The notes under the pieces: model-generated
Databases searched by the model: none
Seen by the model: only the letters and a program-made list of their open reading frames with translations
Told to the model about the DNA's origin: nothing
Source of the DNA: Clostridia bacterium
Lineage (GTDB): Bacteria; Bacillota; Clostridia; Oscillospirales; CAG-272
Direction: 5' to 3'
DNA: 53,735 nt
Assembly: GCA_017505785.1 (NCBI GenBank)
Contig: JAFVOQ010000013.1
Location: 1 to 53,735 of the forward strand
Program-made: the position numbers and the translations under genes
Part shown: positions 42,540-50,633 of the stretch, piece by piece
Numbering within the stretch: position 1 is the first letter of the stretch
How the letters are laid out: every line of letters begins with the position of its first letter

Positions 42540-43742
42540 ATGATCGAATATCTCGGTGGTGTAACGGGCTCTCTCCTTTCCACCATTTTTATCGCTTTTA
42601 TCATCGCTGCCGTGGGATATCTCTTGGGCGCGATCGAGATCAAGGGCATTTCGCTCGGTACTGCCGGCGTGCTCCTTGTTGCGCTTGCTTACGGCGTGCT
42701 TTGCAACTACGTGCCGGCGTTTGAGATCGGCACGAAAAGCATCTCGCTGTTCAATGCAGGTAATTTTAAGCTGATCTCCAGCATTGGTACGGCAATGTTT
42801 GTAACCGCTGTGGGCTTAATTGCCGGTCCCAAGTTTTTCCGCACCTTTAACCGCAAGTCGCTTTCCTATATTGTAATGGGCGTTGTGGTTATTATCGCCG
42901 GTGCACTCACCGCTGTGCTTCTCACGCTTGTTGACAAGGGGCTTTCCCCTGCAATGGCAGTAGGTCTTCTTACGGGCGGCCTTACTTCTACCCCCGGCCT
43001 TTCCGCCGCGCAGGATGTGGTTTCGGATAATGCCGAGGCACTCAGCCAGCTGACCGCGGGCTACGGTATTGCGTATCTCTTTGGCGTACTTGGTGTTGTG
43101 CTGTTTGTGCAGATCATGCCCAAGATCCTCAAGGTTGACATTGACAAGGAGCGCGAATCCTTTGTGGCTGCTGCCGCTGTTGAGATCAAGCAAACCCAAA
43201 AGCAGTATAAGCAGCTTGACCCGTTTGGATTTTTCCCCTTCTTCCTTGCCATTGCGCTTGGTTGCATCATTGGCGCCATTAAGATCCCCGGTATCAATTT
43301 CTCGCTCGGCACCTCGGGCGGTACGCTCGTGGCGGGACTTATCATCGGTCACTTCGGCCACATTGGCCCGATCGACTGCCGTCTTAAAAAGGAAACGCTT
43401 AACTTCTTCCGCGAACTCGGTCTTGTACTGTTCCTGATCGGCGCAGGTGTGCCCGGTGGCGTAAACTTCGTTTCTAACGTAAAGGTTTCTTACTTTATTT
43501 ACGGTGCTATTATGACGCTGGTGCCGATGATCCTTGGCTTTGTGCTGGGCAAGTTTGTGTTCAAGCTTTCCATTTTCAACAACCTTGGTTCTATCACAGG
43601 CGGTATGACGTCAACGCCCGCGCTTGGTGCATTGATCAGCACCGCTAAGACGGATGATGTTTCTGCCTCTTATGCAGCCACCTACCCTATCGCTCTTGTT
43701 ATGGTGGTGCTCGCGGCGAAGATCATTTTGATGGTGTTCTAA
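42540..43742 (+). CDS. AspT/YidE-type membrane exchanger lacking RCK domains
   Basis: The 400-residue protein has two membrane repeats, each with the AAE-family signature (GLLTGGLTSTPGLSAA at about 140-155 and GSITGGMTSTPALGAL near 350). The ~550-residue AspT/YidE/YbjL proteins have two TrkA-C domains between the repeats. Here only ~40 linking residues (RESFVAAAAVEIKQTQKQ) remain. AspT swaps aspartate for alanine. Next to fumarase and fumarate reductase, import of aspartate/C4-acids against succinate is a reasonable guess. I use the ATG at 42540, after TTGGAGG. Confidence 0.85.
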   Translation: MIEYLGGVTGSLLSTIFIAFIIAAVGYLLGAIEIKGISLGTAGVLLVALAYGVLCNYVPAFEIGTKSISLFNAGNFKLISSIGTAMFVTAVGLIAGPKFFRTFNRKSLSYIVMGVVVIIAGALTAVLLTLVDKGLSPAMAVGLLTGGLTSTPGLSAAQDVVSDNAEALSQLTAGYGIAYLFGVLGVVLFVQIMPKILKVDIDKERESFVAAAAVEIKQTQKQYKQLDPFGFFPFFLAIALGCIIGAIKIPGINFSLGTSGGTLVAGLIIGHFGHIGPIDCRLKKETLNFFRELGLVLFLIGAGVPGGVNFVSNVKVSYFIYGAIMTLVPMILGFVLGKFVFKLSIFNNLGSITGGMTSTPALGALISTAKTDDVSASYAATYPIALVMVVLAAKIILMVF

Positions 43743-43766
43743 GGGCGTCCTTTCAGAGCAAATAAA

Positions 43767-43811
43767 AGCAGCCGCTTTTCCTGTCCGATAAGGCGGAAAA
43801 GGCGGCTGCTT
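43767..43811. terminator. Terminator of the exchanger
   Basis: AAGCAGCCGC-TTTTCC and GGAAAAG-GCGGCTGCTT form a long stem 25 bp after the stop. No T-run follows, so efficiency is uncertain. Confidence 0.6.
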
Positions 43812-43862
43812 ATCGCAATATATCAAGATGCAAAAAAATTCAAAAAATATTTCAAAAAGGTA

Positions 43863-43891
43863 TTGCATTTTTGAAAAGATTATGCTATAAT
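43863..43891 (+). promoter_or_regulatory. Promoter of tRNA-Glu
   Basis: TTGCAT (43863-43868), 17 bases, TATAAT (43886-43891), 17 bases before the tRNA. Confidence 0.8.
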
Positions 43892-43908
43892 ATCACCGTT
43901 GCAAAAAT

Positions 43909-43983
43909 GGCCCGTTAGTCAAGCGGCTAAGACGTCGCCCTCTCACGGCGAAGGCATGGGTTCGATTCCCGTACGGGTCACCA
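43909..43983 (+). tRNA. tRNA-Glu (anticodon CTC)
   Basis: The 75-base tRNA has acceptor GGCCCGT/ACGGGTC, anticodon stem TCGCC/GGCGA around CTCTCAC (anticodon CTC), T-arm with GGTTCGATTCC, discriminator A and encoded CCA. A terminator (GCACCGC/GCGGTGC, seven T) follows at 43993-44016. The next bases (44024-44052) are an inverted copy of the tRNA tail. Confidence 0.96.
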
Positions 43984-44390
43984 CGAAATGAAGCACCGCA
44001 TTGCGGTGCTTTTTTTCATTTCGCGGTGACCCGTACGGGAACTCGCCCATGCACGGCTTTACAAGCCGTGCATGGCGTTCGTTGTTGCGCGCACAGCGCG
44101 CAACAAGAGCTTGTCTTGGCGGTTAAAACCGCCATTTGCTGTCGCAAAACCGACAAGCTCCCATCACCCGCGTAGTTGGTCGCGGATTTCTAAATGCCAA
44201 GGGCTGAAAATGGCGCGAAATTTCGATATGGCTCACCACGAAATGAAGCACCGCATTGCGGTGCTTTTTTTCATTTCGCGGTGACCCGTACGGAAACTCA
44301 CCCATGCACGGCTTTACAAGCCGTGCATGGCGTTCGTCGTTGTGCGCACAGCGCGCAACAAGAGCTTGTCTTGGCGGTTAAAAATTGCCA
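43978..44390. repeat. Tandem duplication with period 255 bp behind tRNA-Glu
   Basis: About 155 bp from the tRNA's final TCACCA (43978) recur from 44233. Each unit has the terminator GCACCGC/GCGGTGC, the inverted tRNA tail GGTGACCCGTACGG, the hairpin GCACGGC/GCCGTGC, GCGCACAGCGCGCAACAAGA and GCTTGTCTTGGCGGTTAAAA. The block ends with a GGGGTG..CACCCC hairpin (44409-44451). No coding gene is supported between 43984 and 44455. Confidence 0.85.
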
Positions 44391-44455
44391 TTTGCTGTGC
44401 AAATGCATGGGGGTGGCATCAAATGCCAAAATGCATTTGATGTCACCCCTGTTTG

Positions 44456-45697
44456 TTATTCATGGAATTTGTAGGTGATAAAATCCGGGTTGAATTTGAA
44501 AATGGCTTCGCCTTTTCTGTTTTTTGATTTTTGCAACAGGTTATAGCTTGCCAAATTATCCAAAATTTTCATCGCGCCTTGCTTTGTCATTTTAGCGTGG
44601 ATATATTCCATAAACATTTTATGGTTAAAGTAATTTTCGGGATTGTGGACAAGAATTTTTTTGACGTGTCCCCACTCGGTCTTCGTTAGGGTGTCGCCCG
44701 TCCTTGAAAGCTCGTTGCGGATCTCCTCAAGATTTTTATATACGAAGCTATACTTGATAGACGTTTGAAGGATAAACCCGAGAAAATAGGTTAGATCGTT
44801 ATTGGTGTTTCTGGTATTGGTGATTGCCCGATAATACTCGCCCTTGCTTTCGTTGATCGCCTCGCTCATGAAAAGAGGTGCACCTGCAATGTCATGAATA
44901 TAGCTCAGCCAAAAGGAGATCATTCTTGCCGTTCTGCCGTTGTAGTCAAAGTAGGGATGAATATAAAGCACATAATAATGACAGATATAGGGGAGCAGAA
45001 TATCATATTCTTTAATGTTTTTAGGATCGTTGGCAAATGCAAACAGGGTGTTCATGCAGTCGTCTATCATTTGAAAATCTGCGCCCTCAAAATCACCGAC
45101 AAACACTTCTCCGTGACGGTAATAGGCTCCCTGTTTTAGCTTTTTGTCGTCGGGTAGGCAGGAGGAGCTTAAAATATGATACAGCTTGCGTAAATTTTCC
45201 TTGTTGAAAGCAGGCTTTTCCTGTACGATAAAGGTGACTGCATCGAGCATGTTTTTGATGATAATGTCATTTTCATCGGATAGATTTTGGCTTTTGTGAA
45301 CCTCCTCGATTCTCCGCCGTGTCGTTGGAACATTTTCAATGTCAAGCGAGCCTTCAATTTCCGAAAACAGGCGCGATACCGCTACATCCTCTGCATTTCT
45401 GCTAAAAAGATAGCTCTTCTTGGCTTCGTAATCATCAACAAGAAGTCTTAGATATTCTTCAATGGCAGACAGTATATATTTTCCGTTCACAAAAAAGCAG
45501 TGCTTGGAATTAAAGGTTTTGAGTGGCAGAGCGCGCATGGCAGGGAAGTGTTCTTCAACAAGCTGATCTTTTAGAAGGAGAAGCTCTGCAAACTCCTCCT
45601 TGGAAAGCATGATGCCCACTTTTTGATTGTAACGCAAATCATCAATGGAGTAGTACTTATTGCTTGAAATTAGGCTTTTTGCATATTCTTTATTCAT
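44456..45697 (-). CDS. Fic-domain protein
   Basis: Fic enzymes usually transfer AMP to a protein hydroxyl. The 413 residues include HPYFDYNGRTARM (catalytic histidine), close to HPFxDGNGR but with Tyr for the first Gly. An N-terminal segment FSEIEGSL resembles the inhibitory helix (S/T-xxx-E-G), with Phe in place of Ser/Thr. C-terminal helices look like a winged helix (TKQGAMKILDNLASYNLLQKS). The ATG at 45697 follows AAGGAGGAG. It stands alone under the promoter 45730-45758; target unknown, possibly a toxin-like or housekeeping AMPylator. Confidence 0.88.
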   Translation of the reverse strand: MNKEYAKSLISSNKYYSIDDLRYNQKVGIMLSKEEFAELLLLKDQLVEEHFPAMRALPLKTFNSKHCFFVNGKYILSAIEEYLRLLVDDYEAKKSYLFSRNAEDVAVSRLFSEIEGSLDIENVPTTRRRIEEVHKSQNLSDENDIIIKNMLDAVTFIVQEKPAFNKENLRKLYHILSSSCLPDDKKLKQGAYYRHGEVFVGDFEGADFQMIDDCMNTLFAFANDPKNIKEYDILLPYICHYYVLYIHPYFDYNGRTARMISFWLSYIHDIAGAPLFMSEAINESKGEYYRAITNTRNTNNDLTYFLGFILQTSIKYSFVYKNLEEIRNELSRTGDTLTKTEWGHVKKILVHNPENYFNHKMFMEYIHAKMTKQGAMKILDNLASYNLLQKSKNRKGEAIFKFNPDFITYKFHE

Positions 45698-45729
45698 AAT
45701 TCTCCTCCTTGATTGAGCTTGCAACTATT

Positions 45730-45758
45730 ATTTTAACTTATTTTAACCATATTGTCAA
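45730..45758 (-). promoter_or_regulatory. Promoter of the Fic gene
   Basis: Minus strand: TTGACA (45758-45753), 17 bases, TAAAAT (45735-45730). Two direct copies of GTTAAAATAA span the -10 and the spacer and could be a regulator site. Confidence 0.7.
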
Positions 45759-45944
45759 CCGTTTTGTAAACTTTTTCGAAAACCGATTTTGATTCTCGTT
45801 TTATGCTTGTTGTCAACAGGTGCTTTTCATTATGGTCTTAGCAAGACGCTATACAAGCTTTCCTTGCTTGAAAATTCTTTTAATACTTTAATTATGGCTT
45901 GCCGTTCTTTATTATAACGCAACGCCAAAGATTTGTCGATAACG

Positions 45945-46092
45945 AAAAAAAGGGGGTGTCTCAAATGCAAATTTGAGGCACCCCCTTACCGAGGGGATAG
46001 TCAGATTTAGGCGAGAAGCGTTCATCACAAGGCGTGTGGCTACCAGTACGTCGAGCCTTGTGAGGGACGGTAGAAAAAGTCCGTTTCAAAAT
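45945..46092. repeat. 148-bp structured repeat D, copy 1
   Basis: Nearly identical to 53588-53735. It starts with the hairpin GGGGGTGTCTCAAAT/ATTTGAGGCACCCCC. TTACCGAGGGGATAGTCAGA and TTTAGGCGAGAAGCGTTCAT follow, then a stem CACAAGGC/GCCTTGTG, then GAGGGACGGTAGAAAAAGTC. The variable part is the loop of the second stem. The rest of 45759-46294 has no gene. Confidence 0.85.
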
Positions 46093-46262
46093 GGAAGAAT
46101 TTCGAAGAAATTCAACCTATTTTGTGAGAGAACTGTCCATTTGCTCTTTTTAGGGTAAATGAGCTTCTTTTTTTATACGTGCGGACTTTTTCGGTCGCGC
46201 CAAATGTGACAGCCCCGAGGCTATACTGATATAATGAGTATGTGTGTTTTGCTATGAAATCT

Positions 46263-46292
46263 CCCAACAGGCGTTTATCGCTTGTTGGGAAG
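46263..46292. terminator. Hairpin behind the SGNH gene
   Basis: CCCAACAGGCG, loop, CGCTTGTTGGG (11 pairs, one G-T). The T-rich side (AAGTTTTATT) is on the plus strand. Confidence 0.5.
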
Positions 46293-46294
46293 TT

Positions 46295-47017
46295 TTATTC
46301 CTTCACGCTTTGCAGTAAGTTGTCGAGCACGGGGGTGAGGGTATCGGTAAACACCTCGTAGCCAAGCGGTGTGAGGTGTGCGCCGTCGGTGGTATATTCC
46401 GCGCGGAGCTCTCCGATTACCTCGTCAAGCAAGGGGGTGTAGAGATCGACAAAGGCGAACGCATATTTTTGTGCAAGCCTTTTGATGATCGCGTTATTGT
46501 AAGCCGCCAATTGGTTTTTGTGTGCCCAATCCCCACCCATTGAAGTAAGAGAAACGAGCACCACCTTGGTTTCGGGTAGGTTGTCGCGCATGCCGACAAG
46601 GAGCGCCTCATAGTTTTCAAGCATGGTATCAAGGTTATTCCCACCAATCAGCAAGACGGCAACCTTGGGCCTTAGATCATAGAGAGAAATTTGCATTCTT
46701 GACGCTAAGCCGTGTGTTGTTTCTCCCCCGATGCCACGGTTTGCAGTGAGATACTGCGGATAGTATTTTAACAGATCGTACCCGTCGGTAAGGCTATCTC
46801 CCAAAAAAGCAACGTCCACCTCGTAGTCTGCAAATCGCTCATTTTCCGCCTTATAAAGGGTAAGCTTGCTTTGGTAATATTCGAGCACCTGCCGCGCACG
46901 ATCTGCCTCCAGCTTCTTTTTGGGCAGGTGAAAGCCAAAGAAAAAGATGCTGTAAGAAACGGTGGCGATCATAAGCAGAGCAATAGCCGCAATTAAAATT
47001 TTACTTCGTTTTTGCAT
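46295..47017 (-). CDS. Membrane-anchored SGNH/GDSL hydrolase
   Basis: The 240-residue protein begins MQKRSKILIAAIALLMIATVS, a signal anchor, so the enzyme lies outside the membrane. SGNH blocks are visible: AFLGDSLTDGYD (nucleophile Ser), GIGGETTHGL (Gly), LLIGGNNLDTM (Asn) and DGAHLTPLGYEVF (Asp-His). Such enzymes remove acyl groups from lipids or cell-wall polymers. The ATG at 47017 follows GGGAGG. The family assignment is secure; the substrate is not known. Confidence 0.9.
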   Translation of the reverse strand: MQKRSKILIAAIALLMIATVSYSIFFFGFHLPKKKLEADRARQVLEYYQSKLTLYKAENERFADYEVDVAFLGDSLTDGYDLLKYYPQYLTANRGIGGETTHGLASRMQISLYDLRPKVAVLLIGGNNLDTMLENYEALLVGMRDNLPETKVVLVSLTSMGGDWAHKNQLAAYNNAIIKRLAQKYAFAFVDLYTPLLDEVIGELRAEYTTDGAHLTPLGYEVFTDTLTPVLDNLLQSVKE

Positions 47018-47081
47018 AACTGCCTCCCAATGTGACTGCATGTGCTAATGAATAAAGCAGCGGTGTCAAATAATGACTTCA

Positions 47082-47732
47082 TCACTTCAGCTTTTGCAGC
47101 TTGGATGTGTTTATAATAACGACAAGTTGCATGTCGCTTTCAAGCTTTGCTGTGGGGTCGATGCTGGTTTCAAGCGTATCGCCCTTTCGTATGGCAACCA
47201 CGTTGATCGTGTATTTTTTTCGCAAATTGAGCTCTACGAGTGTTTTTCCTGCCCATTCCGGCTTTACATCAAGGTCGATGAGGGAAACGTCGTTTGAAAG
47301 CTCGATCACATCAACAAAGCCCGAGCTGAGGAGATTTTTTGCCAGTCTTGTGCCCGACTCCTTTTCGGGGAACACGACCTTATCTGCGCCCACCTTGGTT
47401 AAAATTTTTCTGTTGGTTTCATTCGCGCACTTTGCGATCACGGTTTTCACGCCCGCTTCCTTGCAAAGCATGACCGCGAGAACGCTTGCCTCAAGGTTGT
47501 TTGCCATGGCGATGATAACCACGTCGATATTGGCAATGCCAAGCTGGTCGATGACCTCAGCATTTGTTACGTCGGCGCATTTGCAAAAGGGAATATCGGC
47601 AATGGCAGAATTGACAATGGTTTGATCACAGTCCACTGCCAAAACCTCAGCACCGTGATCTACCAGCTCCTTGGCGACTGCAAGGCCGTATCTGCCAAGA
47701 CCGAATACGGCGTATGATTTGTGAAAGCTCAT
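47082..47732 (-). CDS. ktrA: Potassium uptake regulatory subunit KtrA/TrkA
   Basis: A 216-residue RCK protein: the Rossmann core FGLGRYGLAVAKELVDHGAEVLAVD binds ATP/ADP or NAD(H), followed by a TrkA-C domain (LDVKPEWAGKTLVELNLRK). It gates the channel-like partner encoded just upstream. Its start is 10 bp after trkH ends, with GGAGT as ribosome site. Confidence 0.93.
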   Translation of the reverse strand: MSFHKSYAVFGLGRYGLAVAKELVDHGAEVLAVDCDQTIVNSAIADIPFCKCADVTNAEVIDQLGIANIDVVIIAMANNLEASVLAVMLCKEAGVKTVIAKCANETNRKILTKVGADKVVFPEKESGTRLAKNLLSSGFVDVIELSNDVSLIDLDVKPEWAGKTLVELNLRKKYTINVVAIRKGDTLETSIDPTAKLESDMQLVVIINTSKLQKLK

Positions 47733-47742
47733 AGTAAACTCC

Positions 47743-49104
47743 TTACCCCACGGTTACGTCTTCTGTGGGATTTTTAATATTTTGGGTGATCTCTTTTTTG
47801 GTTTGGAAGGCAATGGCAAGGGAAATGGGACCGACCCTGCCAAAGTACATCGTGGCAATGATGATGATCTTGCCGGCAGTGTTTAAAAAAGGTGTAAGAT
47901 TTCTTGTTAGCCCAACGGTTGCGGTGGCACTTACGGTTTCGTAAATGATATCAAGCGCGGGGGCGGGTGTCACTGCGGCAAGTAGGACGGTAGAAAGAAG
48001 CATAATGAAAAACGAGGTGCAAACAACGCCAATTGACTTCCGTACGGCCTCGCGCGAAAGTGCTCTGTTAAACAGCGTTGCTTCGTTTTTGTTGCGAATT
48101 ACCGAGAGTGCGGTTACGGCAAGCACGGCAAGGGTCACTGTTTTCACGCCGCCCGCAGTACCCACGGGAGAGCCGCCGATAAACATCAAAAACAAACAGA
48201 TGATAGCACCGGCCGACGTAAGGCACTCTTGTGGAACCGTAGCAAAGCCTGCCGTTCTTGTTGTGATAGATTGAAAAAGTGACACTTGTATTTTATTGAA
48301 CAGGGAACAGTTGCCTATCGTAAGCGGATTTTGATATTCAAATATAAAAATGCAAGCAGCACCGCCAAAAATGAGCACTGCTGTTGTAAGCAGCACGATT
48401 TTGCTGTGAAGGGTCAATCTGTGCAGGCATCGTATGCCTTGTGACCGAAAGCCCTTCAACACGCGCAAGACATCCCACCAAACAATAAAGCCGATTCCGC
48501 CAAGCACAATGAGGGCACTTGTCACGGCATTGATGAGTGGGTGGTAGGCGTAATTGCAAAGGCTGACCTCGCCAATGATATCAATGCCCGCATTGCAAAA
48601 TGCCGAGATTGAGGTAAAGACCGAGATCCAAATGCCACGCGCGCCAAATTCGGGTAAAAAAACGGGCAGATAAAGCAGCGCGCCGACGCCCTCTATCAGA
48701 AGTGTACCGCAGATCACCTTTTTTACGAGATCTGCAAGCCCGGAAAGTGAGCTTACGTTGAGCGCGTCGCTGATAAGCTGATGATCCTTTAGCCCCATTT
48801 TGCGGTGCAGTGCAATGACAATGCCCGAAAGAACGGTAATGGTACCAAGTCCGCCGATCTGTATGAGCAAAAGGATCACGACTTGCCCAAATACGCTCCA
48901 CGTGGTAGCGGTTGGCAGGGTGACCAGACCCGTGACGCACGTGGCGGTGGTAGCGGTAAACAGCGCATCGATATAAGAAACGCTTGTGCCGCTTTTTGCG
49001 CTGATAGGCAAAAAGAGCAGCAGGCTTCCCAACAATACGGTGACAAGGAAGCTTAAAAGAATGATTTGGGTAGAGGAAAGCGCAAGCTTTTGTTTTGCTT
49101 TCAT
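47743..49104 (-). CDS. ktrB: Potassium transporter KtrB/TrkH
   Basis: The 453-residue membrane protein has four pore repeats with filter-like segments: ATTATCVTGLVTL, ISAFCNAGIDIIG, SITTRTAGFATVP and VSATATVGLTRNL. The single Gly in each filter fits the KtrB/TrkH family for K+ (or Na+-coupled K+) uptake. Together with the RCK subunit it forms a complete KtrAB system. The promoter is at 49149-49177. Confidence 0.94.
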   Translation of the reverse strand: MKAKQKLALSSTQIILLSFLVTVLLGSLLLFLPISAKSGTSVSYIDALFTATTATCVTGLVTLPTATTWSVFGQVVILLLIQIGGLGTITVLSGIVIALHRKMGLKDHQLISDALNVSSLSGLADLVKKVICGTLLIEGVGALLYLPVFLPEFGARGIWISVFTSISAFCNAGIDIIGEVSLCNYAYHPLINAVTSALIVLGGIGFIVWWDVLRVLKGFRSQGIRCLHRLTLHSKIVLLTTAVLIFGGAACIFIFEYQNPLTIGNCSLFNKIQVSLFQSITTRTAGFATVPQECLTSAGAIICLFLMFIGGSPVGTAGGVKTVTLAVLAVTALSVIRNKNEATLFNRALSREAVRKSIGVVCTSFFIMLLSTVLLAAVTPAPALDIIYETVSATATVGLTRNLTPFLNTAGKIIIIATMYFGRVGPISLAIAFQTKKEITQNIKNPTEDVTVG

Positions 49105-49148
49105 ATATACTCCTCACAAGGATGTATTGAAGATTTGTAAGTGCTTTT

Positions 49149-49177
49149 AGTATAGCACAAAATGGGCTTTTTTTCAA
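49149..49177 (-). promoter_or_regulatory. ktrB-ktrA promoter
   Basis: Minus strand: TTGAAA (49177-49172), 17 bases, TATACT (49154-49149). I see no c-di-AMP riboswitch in the 40-base leader. Confidence 0.7.
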
Positions 49178-49195
49178 CGGGATTGGAAAAATTGC

Positions 49196-49227
49196 AAAAG
49201 GGGCGCTCTGCTGCAAGCAAAGCGCCC
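49196..49227 (-). terminator. Terminator of the nagA-ROK unit
   Basis: Minus strand: GGGCGCTTTGC, loop, GCAGAGCGCCC followed by CTTTTGC. Confidence 0.75.
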
Positions 49228-49241
49228 AAAAAAATGTAGGA

Positions 49242-50633
49242 TTATTTCTTGATCTGCGGCAGGCTTGCTGCGGCGATCGATTGACCGACGCGGCGGCTGC
49301 TCTCGTCGGGCAGGTGAATGGTGATCTTCTTGGCGAGCTCGGGGAACTCCTCGGCAAGAACTTTTTCTGCGTTCTTGTAAAGAATATTTCCGCCCTCACC
49401 GGAGGATACGCGACCCATAAGGAGCACGTGCTTGATATCGTAGAACAGTGCGTAATAAGCAACGGCATAGCCAAAGTATGCGCCGATCGTTTCGTAGATC
49501 TTAACGGCACGCTCGTCACCCTCAAGCATCAGCTTTTGTACGACCTTGAGCTTTTCTGCGGGGGAAGCGCTCTCGTCAAGCTCAATGCCTGCGGCAGGAG
49601 CCAGCTTGATCACGGAATCCTGTGAGAAGTATTTTACGCCACAGCCGTAATCGCCCGACCACTCGTCAAGCATAGCTTCCTTGTTGAAATCTACGGGAAC
49701 AAAGGCAAGTTCGTTGAGCCAACCGGTGATGTTGCCGTTTCCGTCAACGTAGCCGCCTGCTTCGCTCGTGCCCATGGCAACGCCAAGCACGTTGGTGTCG
49801 CCCAGGTTCATTGCGCCTGCAAGGGCGGTAACGTCGCCGTCGTTTGCAACCTCGACCGGTACATTCTCACCAAAGGTCTTTGCGATATCGAGATAGATGT
49901 TTTTTGCCACCTTCTCAAATGCCTCGGGGTTTTCGTTCTTTACCTTGAGGAACAGGGAAGAGGTCATGATGCGGTTGCCTATAACAACGCCTGCGGTCGA
50001 AACGCCGATCGCATCAACGCGGGGCATTTTGGATGCGGCAGTTTTCATGGCATCCATGATGCCGTCGTAGTGATACTGGGGGTCATTTTGGAGCTTGGGG
50101 AACCAAACGACCTCCTCAGAGTAGGTTGCCTCGCCCTGTACAACCGAGCTGACCTTGCGGTCAGAGCCGCCTGCATCAAAGCCGATGCGGCAGCCGTCAA
50201 GGTGACGGCCAACGGGTGCGGCGCTCTCATTTTCCTTGGGTGCTTTCTCAAAGGGAACGTGCACTACCTCAAAGGGAGCCTCGTAAACCTCGGACATGAA
50301 CACGCGGTCAAAGTCGCGCGCGCCGCCCTCCGAGAAGTCAGCCTTCAGCTGATCGGCAATAACCTTGGAGCCCGCAATGGTCAGCTTGTAGCCGCCGCGC
50401 GTCCAAAGGAGCGTCTTTACAATTCTTTCTACAAATGCGTGATTCTCCTCGTCGTGACCCGTGCCGTCCTTAAATACGTCAAGGGTGAAAACGGAGGTGA
50501 GTCCGTCGTTTCTTTCGAGTGCAAGGGTCAGTTTTTCGCCACCCTCAGCCTTTACAGCGGCTTCGAAATCGCGGAAAACAAGGGACATGGGCATAAAGCC
50601 GGGGTCAAGGGGGGCATTTACTTTAAGCTTCAT
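49242..50633 (-). CDS. ROK-family protein with N-terminal extension
   Basis: The 463 residues hold an actin-like sugar-kinase fold in the second half. Phosphate-binding RIGFDAGGSDRKVS starts near residue 148, GVSTAGVVIGNRI follows, and VEVANDGDVTALAG and GVAMGTSEAGGYVD carry the sugar-binding and catalytic parts. About 145 N-terminal residues form an extra domain unlike classical NagK or glucokinase. The zinc motif of ROK repressors/kinases is not evident. It overlaps nagA by 11 bp, so a role as N-acetylglucosamine or N-acetylmannosamine kinase fits. Confidence 0.8.
   Translation of the reverse strand: MKLKVNAPLDPGFMPMSLVFRDFEAAVKAEGGEKLTLALERNDGLTSVFTLDVFKDGTGHDEENHAFVERIVKTLLWTRGGYKLTIAGSKVIADQLKADFSEGGARDFDRVFMSEVYEAPFEVVHVPFEKAPKENESAAPVGRHLDGCRIGFDAGGSDRKVSSVVQGEATYSEEVVWFPKLQNDPQYHYDGIMDAMKTAASKMPRVDAIGVSTAGVVIGNRIMTSSLFLKVKNENPEAFEKVAKNIYLDIAKTFGENVPVEVANDGDVTALAGAMNLGDTNVLGVAMGTSEAGGYVDGNGNITGWLNELAFVPVDFNKEAMLDEWSGDYGCGVKYFSQDSVIKLAPAAGIELDESASPAEKLKVVQKLMLEGDERAVKIYETIGAYFGYAVAYYALFYDIKHVLLMGRVSSGEGGNILYKNAEKVLAEEFPELAKKITIHLPDESSRRVGQSIAAASLPQIKK

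Noticed and set aside
49104..49148. c-di-AMP (ydaO) riboswitch before ktrB
   Set aside because: The leader is only about 40 bases, far too short for that riboswitch.
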